Below are positions 1 to 8,709 of a DNA stretch of 8,868 nt, one piece after another. The position numbers and the translations under genes are program-made. This DNA comes from Prevotellaceae bacterium (GTDB taxonomy: Bacteria > Bacteroidota > Bacteroidia > Bacteroidales > Bacteroidaceae), in assembly GCA_022508685.1 (NCBI GenBank), contig JAFLUS010000062.1, positions 1 to 8,868 on the forward strand, given 5' to 3'. Position 1 is the first letter of the stretch, and each line of letters starts with the position of its first letter. The notes below the pieces were generated by a model that saw only the letters and a program-made list of their open reading frames with translations, had not been told where the DNA came from and ran no database searches.

Positions 1-31
1 CTGGATGAAATCAAGTTTTCGGTGAAAATGT

Positions 32-62
32 GTTGCTGACCGAAATATTTGCTGTATCTTTG
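32..62 (+). promoter_or_regulatory. Bacteroidota-type promoter for the tamB-tamL-radA unit
   Basis: TATCTTTG at 55-62 matches the Bacteroidota -7 consensus TAnnTTTG exactly. GTTG at 32-35 fits three of the four bases of the -33 TTTG element, and the 19-nt spacer is in the usual range for these sigma factors. Transcription would be expected to start roughly 4-9 bases after the box, around 66-71, which is at or just before the tamB ATG at 71. No comparable promoter was seen before tamL or radA, so this may drive all three. The motif match is seen directly; the start site is inferred. Confidence 0.7.
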
Positions 63-70
63 CCGATAAT

Positions 71-3000
71 ATGGATGAAACGAAAAACGTGACCGACGCA
101 GCGGAAGTGGCCGACGCGGAACCGAAACGGAAATCGCTTGGTCGACGCATCGCCCGATGGGCAATGTGGGTGGTGCTGACGCCCATTCTGCTCGTGCTGT
201 TGCTGATGGTGCTGATATATATTCCGCCCGTACAGAAATGGGCGGTAGACCGCGCCAGCGAATGGCTGTCGGCAGAGACGGGTATGGAGGTGAGCGTGGA
301 GAACGTGCGACTGACGTTCCCGCTCGATTTGTCGATGGGCGGAATGTTGGCTGTGGAAGACGGCGACACGGTGCTCCATGCCGAGCGGTTGGACGTGAGC
401 ATCGGGCTGATGCCGCTGTTCAGGGGCGTGGTCAATGTCGATGCGGCAACACTGGAGGGCGTGAAGGTCAATACGCGGCAGATGATTGATGCAGCCTTGG
501 TGAAGGGCTCGGTCGGGCATGTCAGTGTAGACGCGCACGGCATCGACCTCGGACGGTCGCTGATGCGTTTCGACCACGTGCGGCTCAGCGATGCCGACCT
601 CTATGTGGCACTTGCCGATTCCGTTCCCGAAGACACGACGGAGAGCGAACCTTCGACGTGGAAAATCGCTCTCGACGACGTACTGATTGAGCGGGTACGA
701 CTTCGCCTGTTGCTTTCGCCGCAAGCCGACAGCACGCAGATTGGACTGAATGTGGGTCGTGCAGCATTGAAGGGATTGCTCAATCTGCCTGAAGAAACCT
801 ATACGTTGAATGACATCGACATCCAGCAAACGACGTTTACTTACGACGTGGGCAGCGCAATGCCGATGGACGGATTTGACAGCCAACACGTGCGTGTAGA
901 CGAGTTCGGTACGCGCATCAGCCGGTTGCGATACGCAGCATTGGGCGGCATGAACGTCGACATCGATTCGTTGCAAGGCAAGGAGCGTGGCGGTTGGCAA
1001 CTGACGAGGGGGCGCGGACGCATAGCCCTCACCCCGTCGGGACTCGACCTCAAGCAACTGCAACTACAGACACCGAATTCCGACCTCCGTGCCGATTTCC
1101 ACATGGACATGACGGCGTTCGACGTGCCGACCGACAGCACGCCCTACTTTGGGACAGGTACGTTCGATGCAGTGGTCTGCGGATTTTTCGGCATGGCTGA
1201 CGCACTGCCGATGATGGGTGGCGACCGTGCTGCACTTCCTGCCAACATGCCAATGATGAAGACGGCGTTCGACGTCAAGAGCAGCGGCAATCTGCAGTCG
1301 CTATATATCGAATCCGCACATGCCACGTTGCCGGGACATTTCGACATCTCTGCCCGAGCGCGACTGACCGACCCGACCGAAGCCGCTGGCAGTATGGCTG
1401 TGGACGCTGCCGTGACGGCACATTTGCAGAACATCGACTTTGTCAAAGGTTTTCTGCCTGCCGAAACGGCAACGGCATTCAATATTCCCCACGACATTAC
1501 GGCACGGCTGAAGGCATCCATGTTGCAGGACGTCATTTCTGCCGATTTGCAAACGGACATTGCCGGTCGCAACACCATGAACCTGAAAGGCACATACGCC
1601 ACATCCGACGATGCCTATTCCGTCAACGTGGAGTTGAACGGCTTGCACGTCAACGACTTTGTGCCATTGGACGAACCGCTGAACATCACTGCCGACATCA
1701 GCGCGAAGGGACGCGGATTTGATTTCGTTCAACCCTCCACCCACACTACTGCCGACATCAGCATTGCCCAAGCCAACTATGGCGATATTGATGCCAGCAA
1801 CGCTACAGCCCACATCGAACTGACCAAAGGGCAACTTTCCTGCAACGTGGATTGCGACAACCCGCTGCTGCAAACCAATTTCCGACTGAACGGCGAAATG
1901 ACCGACCGCCAAATTGCCGGAACGTTGAACATCGACCTCCCATACGCCAATCTGACCGCCATGGGACTCGTCGAAGATTCGCTGACAATCGAAAGCCACG
2001 GCAGCATTGCCCTATTTTCGGACTATGGCAACAATTTCAGGGTGGATGCCGATATTCACCGCCTTCGACTCGGACTGCAAGGCGAACATATCGAAACCGA
2101 TGCCTTCAAACTCTTTGCTGAAACCACACCCGACACGACCCTTGCCTCGCTGTCGACCGGCGACCTCATGTTCCGTTTCCGGTCTCCGGAAAACTTGTTC
2201 GGGCTGTTGGCGCATGCCGAACGCCTGACGCAACACGCCGTTGCACAATTCAAAGAACGTGCACTCGACATCAACATTCTCAAGGCCGACCTTCCCGACA
2301 TCCAACTCGACGCGCGTGCCGGTACAGCCAATCCGGTGTCGCAACTGTTGGCATTGCAAGGCATCTCGTTCAGCCGGATGCAGGCACATGTCGCCACCAA
2401 TCCGCAGTTGGGTATCGACGCCAGTGCATCCATCTATCATGTCAAGAGCGACAGCCTTGCCATCGATTCGGTGCAATTCACGTTCGGGCAAGATTCGACA
2501 TACTTTGCCTACCGCCTCGAGGCAGGTTGGCCTCAGCAGCCGTCGCTCCCCGCCATGGACGTCACGACACAAGGGCACATCTATCCTTCCACGACGGAAG
2601 CCACGTTGCGCATCATTGCCAGTACGCCCGACCGCTGGCAGAAATTGCTCGACATCGACACCCGATTTGCCATTGCTGACTCCATGCTGAACATGGCCGT
2701 TACGTCACCCGAACCTATCATTGCCTACAAGCGATTTGCAGTAAATGCTGACAACTACGTCAGGTTGGGAAAGAAAAACAAGATGTACGCCGATTTGACC
2801 CTGACCGAGCAACAAACGAATGTCAGCATCGACTTGCAAGCCCATCCCGATGCCACGCTGTTGCAAGACGTTCACGCCAAGATTAAAAATTTGGATTTGA
2901 GCGACCTGTCGGACAATCTCTCCATGCTGCCCCGATTGGACGGAACATTCAACGCTGTCGCGAATTTTCAGCAGAATTACAGCCACGAATTTTGGGTAAA

Positions 3001-4795
3001 AGGCAACACCGACGTCGCTGATTTTTCGTATGAAGATACCAACATTGGCAATCTTGCAGTGAAATTCGATTACGAGCCTATGGCTGATTCACTCCAACAT
3101 GTCAATGCCGTATTGAGCCGCAATGCCGAGCAAGTGGCAACGCTGTCAGGCACATACAACAGCGATGCCGGCGGCTATCTCAATGCTGATGCCGACTTGA
3201 CGCACTTGCCGCTGTCGCTGGCAACACCATTTATCCCCGACCAAATCGTCGCGTTCGACGGCGCTATCGAAGGGCATCTCAACGTAGCAGGTTCGTTAGA
3301 CAAACTGCTTGTCAATGGTGAACTGCGTCCCGACAGCATGACCATGACGTCCGATGCCTATTCGCTCAATCTGCGATTTGCCAACGAACCATTTACTATC
3401 ACCAACAGCAACCTGCAGTTCAATCGTTACAAGATTTACAGCACCAACGATACACCGCTGACAATCAACGGAAACATAGACTTTGCCGACTTCAAGGACA
3501 TTCACATCTTCCTCGGTCTGCGTGCCACCAACTTCCCGCTCATCGATGCCCCACGCACACGCAAGTCTATCGTGTTTGGAAAGATGAATGGTGACCTCTT
3601 CATGCAAATCGTCGGCAACAGCAAAGACATCCGTATGCGCGGCATGGTGCGCATTCTCAACAGCACCGACCTCACTTACGTCATGACCGACACGCCGCTC
3701 TCCATTGACTACCGCCTCGACGACATCGTGACGTTTGTCGACTTCTCCGCTCCTGTCGAACTCGACGAAGAACGCGAAATCAAGACCTTCCTCGGCACCG
3801 ACATGCAAGTCACCCTCGAGGTGGAAGACGGCGCCCACTTCCATTGCGAATTCTCTGCCGACCGACAGAGTTACGTCAATGTACAAGGCGGCGGTTCCAT
3901 TGCCATGAACTACACGCCCGAAGGCGTCCTTACGATGCAAGGGCGTTACACCGTCAATGAAGGCGAAATGAAATACTCCCTGCCCGTCATTCCGCTCAAG
4001 AACTTCACCATCGCCAACGGCAGTTACATTGAATTTACCGGCGAACCCGCCAATCCGACGCTCAATTTTGCTGCGACCGAAGAAACGAAGGCCACCGTTT
4101 CCGACGCAGGAGGCAGCAGCCGTTCCGTCACCTTCGAAACCGGACTGAAAGTCACCGGAACGCTTGAAGAGATGCAACTCGAGTTCACTATCGATGCACC
4201 CGAAGACATGGCGGTGAAGAACGAACTCGCCGGAATGTCGAGCGAAGAGAAGAACAAACTTGCCGTCGGATTGCTCTGTACGGGAATGTACCTCTCCGGC
4301 AGCAATTCCACAGGCTTCAGCGCGAACAACGCCCTCAACAACTTCCTGCAAAACGAAATCAACAACATTGCCGGACAGGCACTCGCCACCACCGTCGACG
4401 TCAATGTCGGTATGGAACAGAGTACGCGCGACGACGGTACCACCCGCACGGACTATTCGTTCAAGTTCTCCAAGCGATTCTTCTCCAATCGCCTCAACGT
4501 CATCATCGGTGGAAAAGTCAATGCCGACGGCAATACGCAAGAAAACGAGGCCGGTGCCTACATCGACAACGTATCGCTGGAATATCGTCTTGACAACGGC
4601 GGTACACGTTACGTGCGCCTCTACCACGAAAAGAACTACGACAACCTCGTCGAAGGCGAACTCATCGAAAACGGAGCCAGCCTCGTGTTGCGCAAGAAAT
4701 TAGATAAACTTTCCGACCTCTTCCTGTGGTTGAGGAGGAAAGACGACACTCCGTCCGTCCCTTCGCCATCATCCACGAAAACAAACGATAAATGA
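71..4795 (+). CDS. tamB: Translocation/assembly module TamB (AsmA-like, DUF490 family)
   Basis: Encodes 1574 residues. Order of parts: a basic cytoplasmic tail (1-30, with KRKSLGRRIAR before the membrane), one transmembrane anchor (about 31-51), an AsmA-like N-terminal region (about 55-150), a very long stretch of alternating beta strands (about 150-1060), and the conserved TamB C-terminal domain (about 1060-1545). The last contains VGLL near 1399-1402, an amphipathic NNFLQNEINNIAGQ segment and FKFSKRFFSNRLNVIIGG near 1464-1481. A charged, Ser/Pro-rich tail ends the protein. The family forms a periplasm-spanning hydrophobic groove that contacts an Omp85 partner at its C-terminus and is linked to outer-membrane protein assembly and phospholipid transport. 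It is longer than E. coli TamB (about 1260 residues), as is usual in Bacteroidota. The ATG at 71 is the first possible start: an in-frame TGA lies at 23-25 with no start codon between, and the next Met (32) is inside the membrane segment. The stop overlaps the tamL start. The reading frame is intact. Confidence 0.95.
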   Translation: MDETKNVTDAAEVADAEPKRKSLGRRIARWAMWVVLTPILLVLLLMVLIYIPPVQKWAVDRASEWLSAETGMEVSVENVRLTFPLDLSMGGMLAVEDGDTVLHAERLDVSIGLMPLFRGVVNVDAATLEGVKVNTRQMIDAALVKGSVGHVSVDAHGIDLGRSLMRFDHVRLSDADLYVALADSVPEDTTESEPSTWKIALDDVLIERVRLRLLLSPQADSTQIGLNVGRAALKGLLNLPEETYTLNDIDIQQTTFTYDVGSAMPMDGFDSQHVRVDEFGTRISRLRYAALGGMNVDIDSLQGKERGGWQLTRGRGRIALTPSGLDLKQLQLQTPNSDLRADFHMDMTAFDVPTDSTPYFGTGTFDAVVCGFFGMADALPMMGGDRAALPANMPMMKTAFDVKSSGNLQSLYIESAHATLPGHFDISARARLTDPTEAAGSMAVDAAVTAHLQNIDFVKGFLPAETATAFNIPHDITARLKASMLQDVISADLQTDIAGRNTMNLKGTYATSDDAYSVNVELNGLHVNDFVPLDEPLNITADISAKGRGFDFVQPSTHTTADISIAQANYGDIDASNATAHIELTKGQLSCNVDCDNPLLQTNFRLNGEMTDRQIAGTLNIDLPYANLTAMGLVEDSLTIESHGSIALFSDYGNNFRVDADIHRLRLGLQGEHIETDAFKLFAETTPDTTLASLSTGDLMFRFRSPENLFGLLAHAERLTQHAVAQFKERALDINILKADLPDIQLDARAGTANPVSQLLALQGISFSRMQAHVATNPQLGIDASASIYHVKSDSLAIDSVQFTFGQDSTYFAYRLEAGWPQQPSLPAMDVTTQGHIYPSTTEATLRIIASTPDRWQKLLDIDTRFAIADSMLNMAVTSPEPIIAYKRFAVNADNYVRLGKKNKMYADLTLTEQQTNVSIDLQAHPDATLLQDVHAKIKNLDLSDLSDNLSMLPRLDGTFNAVANFQQNYSHEFWVKGNTDVADFSYEDTNIGNLAVKFDYEPMADSLQHVNAVLSRNAEQVATLSGTYNSDAGGYLNADADLTHLPLSLATPFIPDQIVAFDGAIEGHLNVAGSLDKLLVNGELRPDSMTMTSDAYSLNLRFANEPFTITNSNLQFNRYKIYSTNDTPLTINGNIDFADFKDIHIFLGLRATNFPLIDAPRTRKSIVFGKMNGDLFMQIVGNSKDIRMRGMVRILNSTDLTYVMTDTPLSIDYRLDDIVTFVDFSAPVELDEEREIKTFLGTDMQVTLEVEDGAHFHCEFSADRQSYVNVQGGGSIAMNYTPEGVLTMQGRYTVNEGEMKYSLPVIPLKNFTIANGSYIEFTGEPANPTLNFAATEETKATVSDAGGSSRSVTFETGLKVTGTLEEMQLEFTIDAPEDMAVKNELAGMSSEEKNKLAVGLLCTGMYLSGSNSTGFSANNALNNFLQNEINNIAGQALATTVDVNVGMEQSTRDDGTTRTDYSFKFSKRFFSNRLNVIIGGKVNADGNTQENEAGAYIDNVSLEYRLDNGGTRYVRLYHEKNYDNLVEGELIENGASLVLRKKLDKLSDLFLWLRRKDDTPSVPSPSSTKTNDK

Positions 4796-7242
4796 CAGAA
4801 CATCATACATATATAAAGAAACTGCCGACATGGGCAAGACACACGATGTGGCTGCTCCTGCTGCTTGTCGTCGTCGGTTGTTCCACCACTTCCAATCTGC
4901 CCGAAGGCGACATCCTCTACACCGGCATCAAGGCGACCGCCATTCATGACAAAAAAAATACCTACGAAGAAAGCGTCGCCCTCACCGAAGTGGAAGCCGC
5001 GCTCGCTTATGCGCCGAACAACTCGTTCATGGGCAGTTCGTCCATCCGCACACCACTGCCCATTGGTCTGTGGATTCACAACAGCATGATTAACAAGGAA
5101 CATTCAAAGTTCGGGCAATGGATGCTCAACACCTTCGGCAGCAATCCCATTACCATACAAGCCGTCAATCCCGCCACGCGCACCAAAGTTGCGTCCAATA
5201 CTCTGCAAAACTACGGCTATTTCAATGGTTATGTGGATTACGAACTCATTGACCAACGCAATCCCCGAAAGCAGAAAATCAAGTACGACATCTATCTTGG
5301 TGAACCCTATCACTACGATTCTATCCAATACAATTTCCGCGGACACCAACGTCGCATCATCGACGAAAATGCGCAGCAAAGTTACCTGCGCACCGGAGGG
5401 CAATTCAGCGTGCCCGACCTCCAAATGGAGAAGGAACGCCTTACCACTGATTTCCGCAATAACGGCTACTATTATTATCGTTCCGATTACATCCGTTATT
5501 TTGCCGACTCCGTCCATGCGCCGCAGAAAGTATGGCTGCGCATCATGCCCGACATCGACATGCCCGACCGCGCCAACCACCAGTGGCACATCGGCAACAT
5601 CAGCACCTTCGTCCGCAAGAACCGCACATCGGGTGCGGCTGCCGCACGACGCACACCCGCAACACCCGCCGACAGCACCCGCAATGCCACGACAACGCCA
5701 CAGCAACGCACGCAAGGTGCATCTCGCGCTCCCCTTTTCCATTACGATGATACGTTGCAACTTGGCCTTTATCGCACGTATGCCTACGAAGGTGAAAAAC
5801 CGCCCGTCCGCCATAACATTCTCTTCAAGAATTTCCGCATCCGTCATGGGCAGTTGTTCCGACAAGACAACGTCGACCAAACCATTACCAACTTGTCGGG
5901 GATGCAAGTGTTTTCGAAAGTGCAGTTCACGTTCACTCCACGCGATTCCACACTCTACTGCGATACGCTCGACGTCCGTGTAGACGCCACGATGGACAAA
6001 CTTATCGACAGCGAATTCAATTTCAGTTTCACCCAGAAAAGCAATTCGCAGATTGGGCCCAACGCCAGTGTACGCCTCTCCAAGCGCAATGCTTTCGGAC
6101 ACGGCGAAACATTCTCCGTCGGGCTCAAGGGGTCTTATGAATGGCAAGTCGGCAATCAAGTCAACAACGCCGGTTCACGCCCCGATTCGTGGGAAGCCGG
6201 TGTCGATGCCTCACTCTCTTATCCGTGGATTGTGTTTCCGGGACTCTACAACCACCATTTCACCTATTCCGCATCGAGCATATTCCACCTCAGCATCGAC
6301 AATCTCAATCGGGCAGGCTACTATCGTTTGGTTTCCTTCGGAACCGATGCCACCTATTATCTGCAGACGAGCCGTCGGGTCACTCACCAAATCACACCGC
6401 TGACGCTCACCTACAATCATCTCATTGACACGTCTGCGCGTTTCGACTCCATTACTGCCCACAATTCGGCACTCTATGCCTCCATGCGCGACCAGTTCAT
6501 TCCCGCCATGCAGTATGTCTACACCTACGACAACTCCGCCACCACCCATGGTCGCATGGCTACCCGATTGGTCGTTACAGCCAAAGAGGCCGGCAACCTG
6601 TTGAGTACAGCCAATGCCATTCTCGGGCATTCGTGGCATCAAACCGACAAGAAATTGCTCGGAACGCCCTATTCGCAATTCTTCAAAATCAACGTCGAAT
6701 TGGTCAATAAGTTCAAAGTATTCGACAAAAGCGAACTCGCCACCCGCGTGCAAGTCGGTTCCATTTTCACCTATGCCAACTCCCGCTTTGCACCCTACAG
6801 CGAACTCTTCTTCGTGGGCGGAGCCAACTCCATTCGCGCCTTCGGTGCACGCACCATCGGCCCCGGACGTTATTACGACCGCACCGGTCGTGGCACTTAT
6901 CTCGACCAAGCCGGCGATTTCAAGGTAGAAGCCAATGCAGAATATCGTTTCAACCTTGTCAGCAACCTCAACGCCGCCTTTTTCATCGATGCGGGCAACG
7001 TATGGACACTCCGCGACGACCACGCTCATCCGCAAGGCAAAATTGGCAGCACAGGGTTGATTGAATCCATTGCTCTCGGCACAGGTTTTGGCTTCCGCTA
7101 CGACCTCGAATTTCTCGTGCTGCGCCTCGACCTCGGCATTGGCATCCATGCTCCCTACGACACCGGAAAGAGCGGCTACTACAACATTCCCAAATTCACC
7201 GACGGATTAGGTTTTCACTTCGCCGTCGGCTATCCCTTCTAA
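4792..7242 (+). CDS. tamL: Translocation and assembly module lipoprotein TamL (BamA/TamA-family Omp85)
   Basis: Encodes 816 residues. The N-terminus is a lipoprotein signal peptide: basic region (K9, K10, R16), hydrophobic core 19-28, and lipobox VVGC with Cys30 as the lipidated residue. POTRA-like units can be placed at about 132-182 (NYGYFNGYVDYEL), 202-262 (LTTDFRNNGYYYY) and 342-402, separated by an Ala/Thr/Pro-rich insert at about 279-313. The Omp85 barrel runs from about 404 to 816. It has the conserved loop-6 motif as IRAF (681-684, after VGGANS) in place of the BamA VRGF, and it ends in a C-terminal aromatic (VGYPF). It should sit in the outer membrane with POTRA domains in the periplasm and act as TamB's partner. 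The start is fixed by the ATGA overlap with tamB, implying translational coupling; a start at Met19 would lose the basic n-region. Lipid attachment distinguishes it from proteobacterial TamA, which has a cleaved ordinary signal peptide. A second BamA-type role is the main alternative, but adjacency to tamB favours TamL. Confidence 0.92.
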   Translation: MTEHHTYIKKLPTWARHTMWLLLLLVVVGCSTTSNLPEGDILYTGIKATAIHDKKNTYEESVALTEVEAALAYAPNNSFMGSSSIRTPLPIGLWIHNSMINKEHSKFGQWMLNTFGSNPITIQAVNPATRTKVASNTLQNYGYFNGYVDYELIDQRNPRKQKIKYDIYLGEPYHYDSIQYNFRGHQRRIIDENAQQSYLRTGGQFSVPDLQMEKERLTTDFRNNGYYYYRSDYIRYFADSVHAPQKVWLRIMPDIDMPDRANHQWHIGNISTFVRKNRTSGAAAARRTPATPADSTRNATTTPQQRTQGASRAPLFHYDDTLQLGLYRTYAYEGEKPPVRHNILFKNFRIRHGQLFRQDNVDQTITNLSGMQVFSKVQFTFTPRDSTLYCDTLDVRVDATMDKLIDSEFNFSFTQKSNSQIGPNASVRLSKRNAFGHGETFSVGLKGSYEWQVGNQVNNAGSRPDSWEAGVDASLSYPWIVFPGLYNHHFTYSASSIFHLSIDNLNRAGYYRLVSFGTDATYYLQTSRRVTHQITPLTLTYNHLIDTSARFDSITAHNSALYASMRDQFIPAMQYVYTYDNSATTHGRMATRLVVTAKEAGNLLSTANAILGHSWHQTDKKLLGTPYSQFFKINVELVNKFKVFDKSELATRVQVGSIFTYANSRFAPYSELFFVGGANSIRAFGARTIGPGRYYDRTGRGTYLDQAGDFKVEANAEYRFNLVSNLNAAFFIDAGNVWTLRDDHAHPQGKIGSTGLIESIALGTGFGFRYDLEFLVLRLDLGIGIHAPYDTGKSGYYNIPKFTDGLGFHFAVGYPF
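5626..5730 (+). other. Low-complexity Ala/Thr/Pro/Gln insert within TamL
   Basis: Codes for TamL residues 279-313, made mostly of Ala, Thr, Pro, Arg and Gln (for example AAAARRTPATPADSTR), lying between POTRA-like units. It has no hydrophobic pattern and is probably a disordered linker. The DNA here is very C-rich: in line 5641-5700 I count 30 C and 12 G. The composition is seen; disorder is inferred. Confidence 0.6.
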
Positions 7243-7247
7243 CCGCT

Positions 7248-8636
7248 ATGGCAAAACAAAAGACAGCATACGTGTGCAGCAGTTGTGGCTACGATTCGCC
7301 AAAATGGATTGGCAAATGCCCTGCCTGCGGCGAATGGAACACATTTAAGGAAGTGAAATTGGGCACCGCCCGCAGCCACTCTGCACCATCGACGCGCCCG
7401 CTCTCCACCGACGCATCGGGTGCTCCACTGCTCACGATGAGCCAAATCCCAACCGCCGATGACCCACGCATCAATCTGCTCGACGACGAACTTAACCGCG
7501 TGCTCGGTGGCGGACTCGTTGTCGGTTCGCTCACTTTGCTTGGCGGTGAACCCGGTATCGGAAAATCCACCCTCATTCTGCAAACCGTCCTCCGTCTGCA
7601 CGGACATCGCGTACTCTACGTCAGCGGTGAGGAAAGCGCCCACCAACTCAAACTGCGTGCCGACCGCATCGAGTCGGCAGCCACGCAAGCCGAAGTGCTC
7701 GTTGCCTGTGAATCGATGATTGAACGCATTTTCCAACACATTGAAACGGCGCATCCCGACCTCGTCGTCATCGACTCTATCCAGACCATCGCCACCGAAA
7801 CCGTCGAATCTTCGCCGGGCAGCATCACTCAAATCCGCGAATGTTCCGCCCTGTTGCTCAAATTTGCCAAGGAAACCAATACCCCCGTCATCCTCATCGG
7901 CCACATCACGAAAGACGGTAGCATCGCCGGTCCCAAAATCCTCGAACACATGGTCGACACCGTCCTGCAGTTCGAAGGCGACCAGCACTATCTCTACCGC
8001 ATCGTCCGTGCTATCAAGAACCGCTTTGGCAGCACCGCCGAACTCGGCATCTACGAAATGCAGTCCACCGGTCTGCGTCCCGTCAGCAATCCCTCCGAAC
8101 TGCTCCTTTCCGACACCGCAGCCAACGACGGACTCAGCGGCGTAGCCATTGCCTGCGCCATTGAAGGCGTGCGTCCGCTCCTCATCGAAACCCAAGCCCT
8201 CGTTTCCACCGCTGCCTACGGCACTCCGCAACGTTCCGCCACCGGTTTCGATATGCGTCGCCTCAATATGTTGCTGGCCGTCCTCGAAAAGCGCGTCGGT
8301 TTCAAACTTGCCCAAAAAGACGTTTATCTCAACATCGCCGGCGGCATCCGCGTCAGCGACCCTGCCACCGACCTCAGCGTCATCACCGCAGTCCTCTCGT
8401 CCAACGTCGACACCGCCGTCGACCGCACCACCTGCCTCTGCGGTGAAGTCGGTCTCAGTGGCGAAATCCGCCCCGTTAGCCGCATTCTGCAACGCATCAG
8501 TGAAGCCGAACGCCTCGGTTTTCAACGCATCATCATTCCCCATGCCAACATGAGCGGCCTCTCCACCTCTCAATTCCACATCGAAGTCCGCCCCGTCCGC
8601 AAAGTCGAGGAAGCCCTCCGCGAACTCTTCGGATGA
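7248..8636 (+). CDS. radA: DNA repair protein RadA (Sms)
   Basis: Encodes 462 residues, the usual length for RadA. It contains, in order, an N-terminal C4 zinc finger (Cys10, Cys13, Cys24, Cys27), a RecA-like ATPase core with Walker A GEPGIGKST (100-108), SGEES (126-130) and Walker B LVVIDS with Asp176, the RadA-specific KNRFG motif (257-261), and a Lon-protease-like C-terminal domain (about 285-462, including GEVGLSGEIRPV). RadA is a cytoplasmic ATPase that drives branch migration of recombination intermediates and helps DNA repair; its Lon-like domain is structural and not a protease. The ATG lies 5 nt after the tamL stop with no Shine-Dalgarno sequence and no clear promoter of its own, so it probably shares the tamB-tamL transcript. 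All motifs are intact. Confidence 0.97.
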   Translation: MAKQKTAYVCSSCGYDSPKWIGKCPACGEWNTFKEVKLGTARSHSAPSTRPLSTDASGAPLLTMSQIPTADDPRINLLDDELNRVLGGGLVVGSLTLLGGEPGIGKSTLILQTVLRLHGHRVLYVSGEESAHQLKLRADRIESAATQAEVLVACESMIERIFQHIETAHPDLVVIDSIQTIATETVESSPGSITQIRECSALLLKFAKETNTPVILIGHITKDGSIAGPKILEHMVDTVLQFEGDQHYLYRIVRAIKNRFGSTAELGIYEMQSTGLRPVSNPSELLLSDTAANDGLSGVAIACAIEGVRPLLIETQALVSTAAYGTPQRSATGFDMRRLNMLLAVLEKRVGFKLAQKDVYLNIAGGIRVSDPATDLSVITAVLSSNVDTAVDRTTCLCGEVGLSGEIRPVSRILQRISEAERLGFQRIIIPHANMSGLSTSQFHIEVRPVRKVEEALRELFG

Positions 8637-8663
8637 ACCACCATTTTGTCAAGATATGGTGGT
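8637..8663 (+). other. Small hairpin directly after the radA stop
   Basis: ACCACCAT at 8637-8644 and ATGGTGGT at 8656-8663 form a perfect 8-bp stem with an 11-nt loop, starting on the first base after the radA TGA. It is not followed by a T run, so it is not a typical intrinsic terminator. It might protect the 3' end of the message, or be chance. Confidence 0.4.
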
Positions 8664-8709
8664 AAGGACTATTTGTTCATGAAGATTTGGCGAGAGTAAT
8701 TTGAAACAG

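Noticed and set aside
1..70. Start of a divergent minus-strand gene; tsaD is sometimes beside tamB in Bacteroidota.
   Set aside because: The reverse strand of 1-70 has no ATG and no clear promoter box, so any such gene would begin to the left of the window and cannot be seen.
3296..4627. Long open frame on the minus strand opposite tamB (443 codons); others lie opposite tamB at 11-1063 and 2012-2578.
   Set aside because: It lies wholly opposite a gene with clear family motifs, and its translation shows no recognisable domain. Codon choice on the sense strand readily leaves antisense frames open.
5104..6159. Long minus-strand open frame opposite tamL (351 codons), with a similar one at 6211-7149.
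   Set aside because: Both are opposite intact tamL domains, have no family resemblance and no promoter or terminator of their own.
7208..7216. TAGGTTTT upstream of radA as a possible -7 promoter box.
   Set aside because: It misses the final G of the consensus, lies inside the tamL coding end and has no -33 element at the right distance.
4792..7242. Naming the second gene bamA.
   Set aside because: The lipobox, the adjacency and overlap with tamB, and the few recognisable POTRA units fit TamL better than the essential BamA.
7239..8579. Long open frame on the minus strand opposite radA (446 codons).
   Set aside because: radA is unmistakable by its zinc finger, Walker motifs and KNRFG. The antisense translation is Gly/Asp/Glu/Val-rich and looks like a codon-bias shadow.
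8633..8665. A 10-codon plus-strand frame (MNHHFVKIWW) whose ATG overlaps the radA stop as ATGA.
   Set aside because: It is very short and its composition is dictated by the inverted repeat at 8637-8663. Nothing else supports translation.
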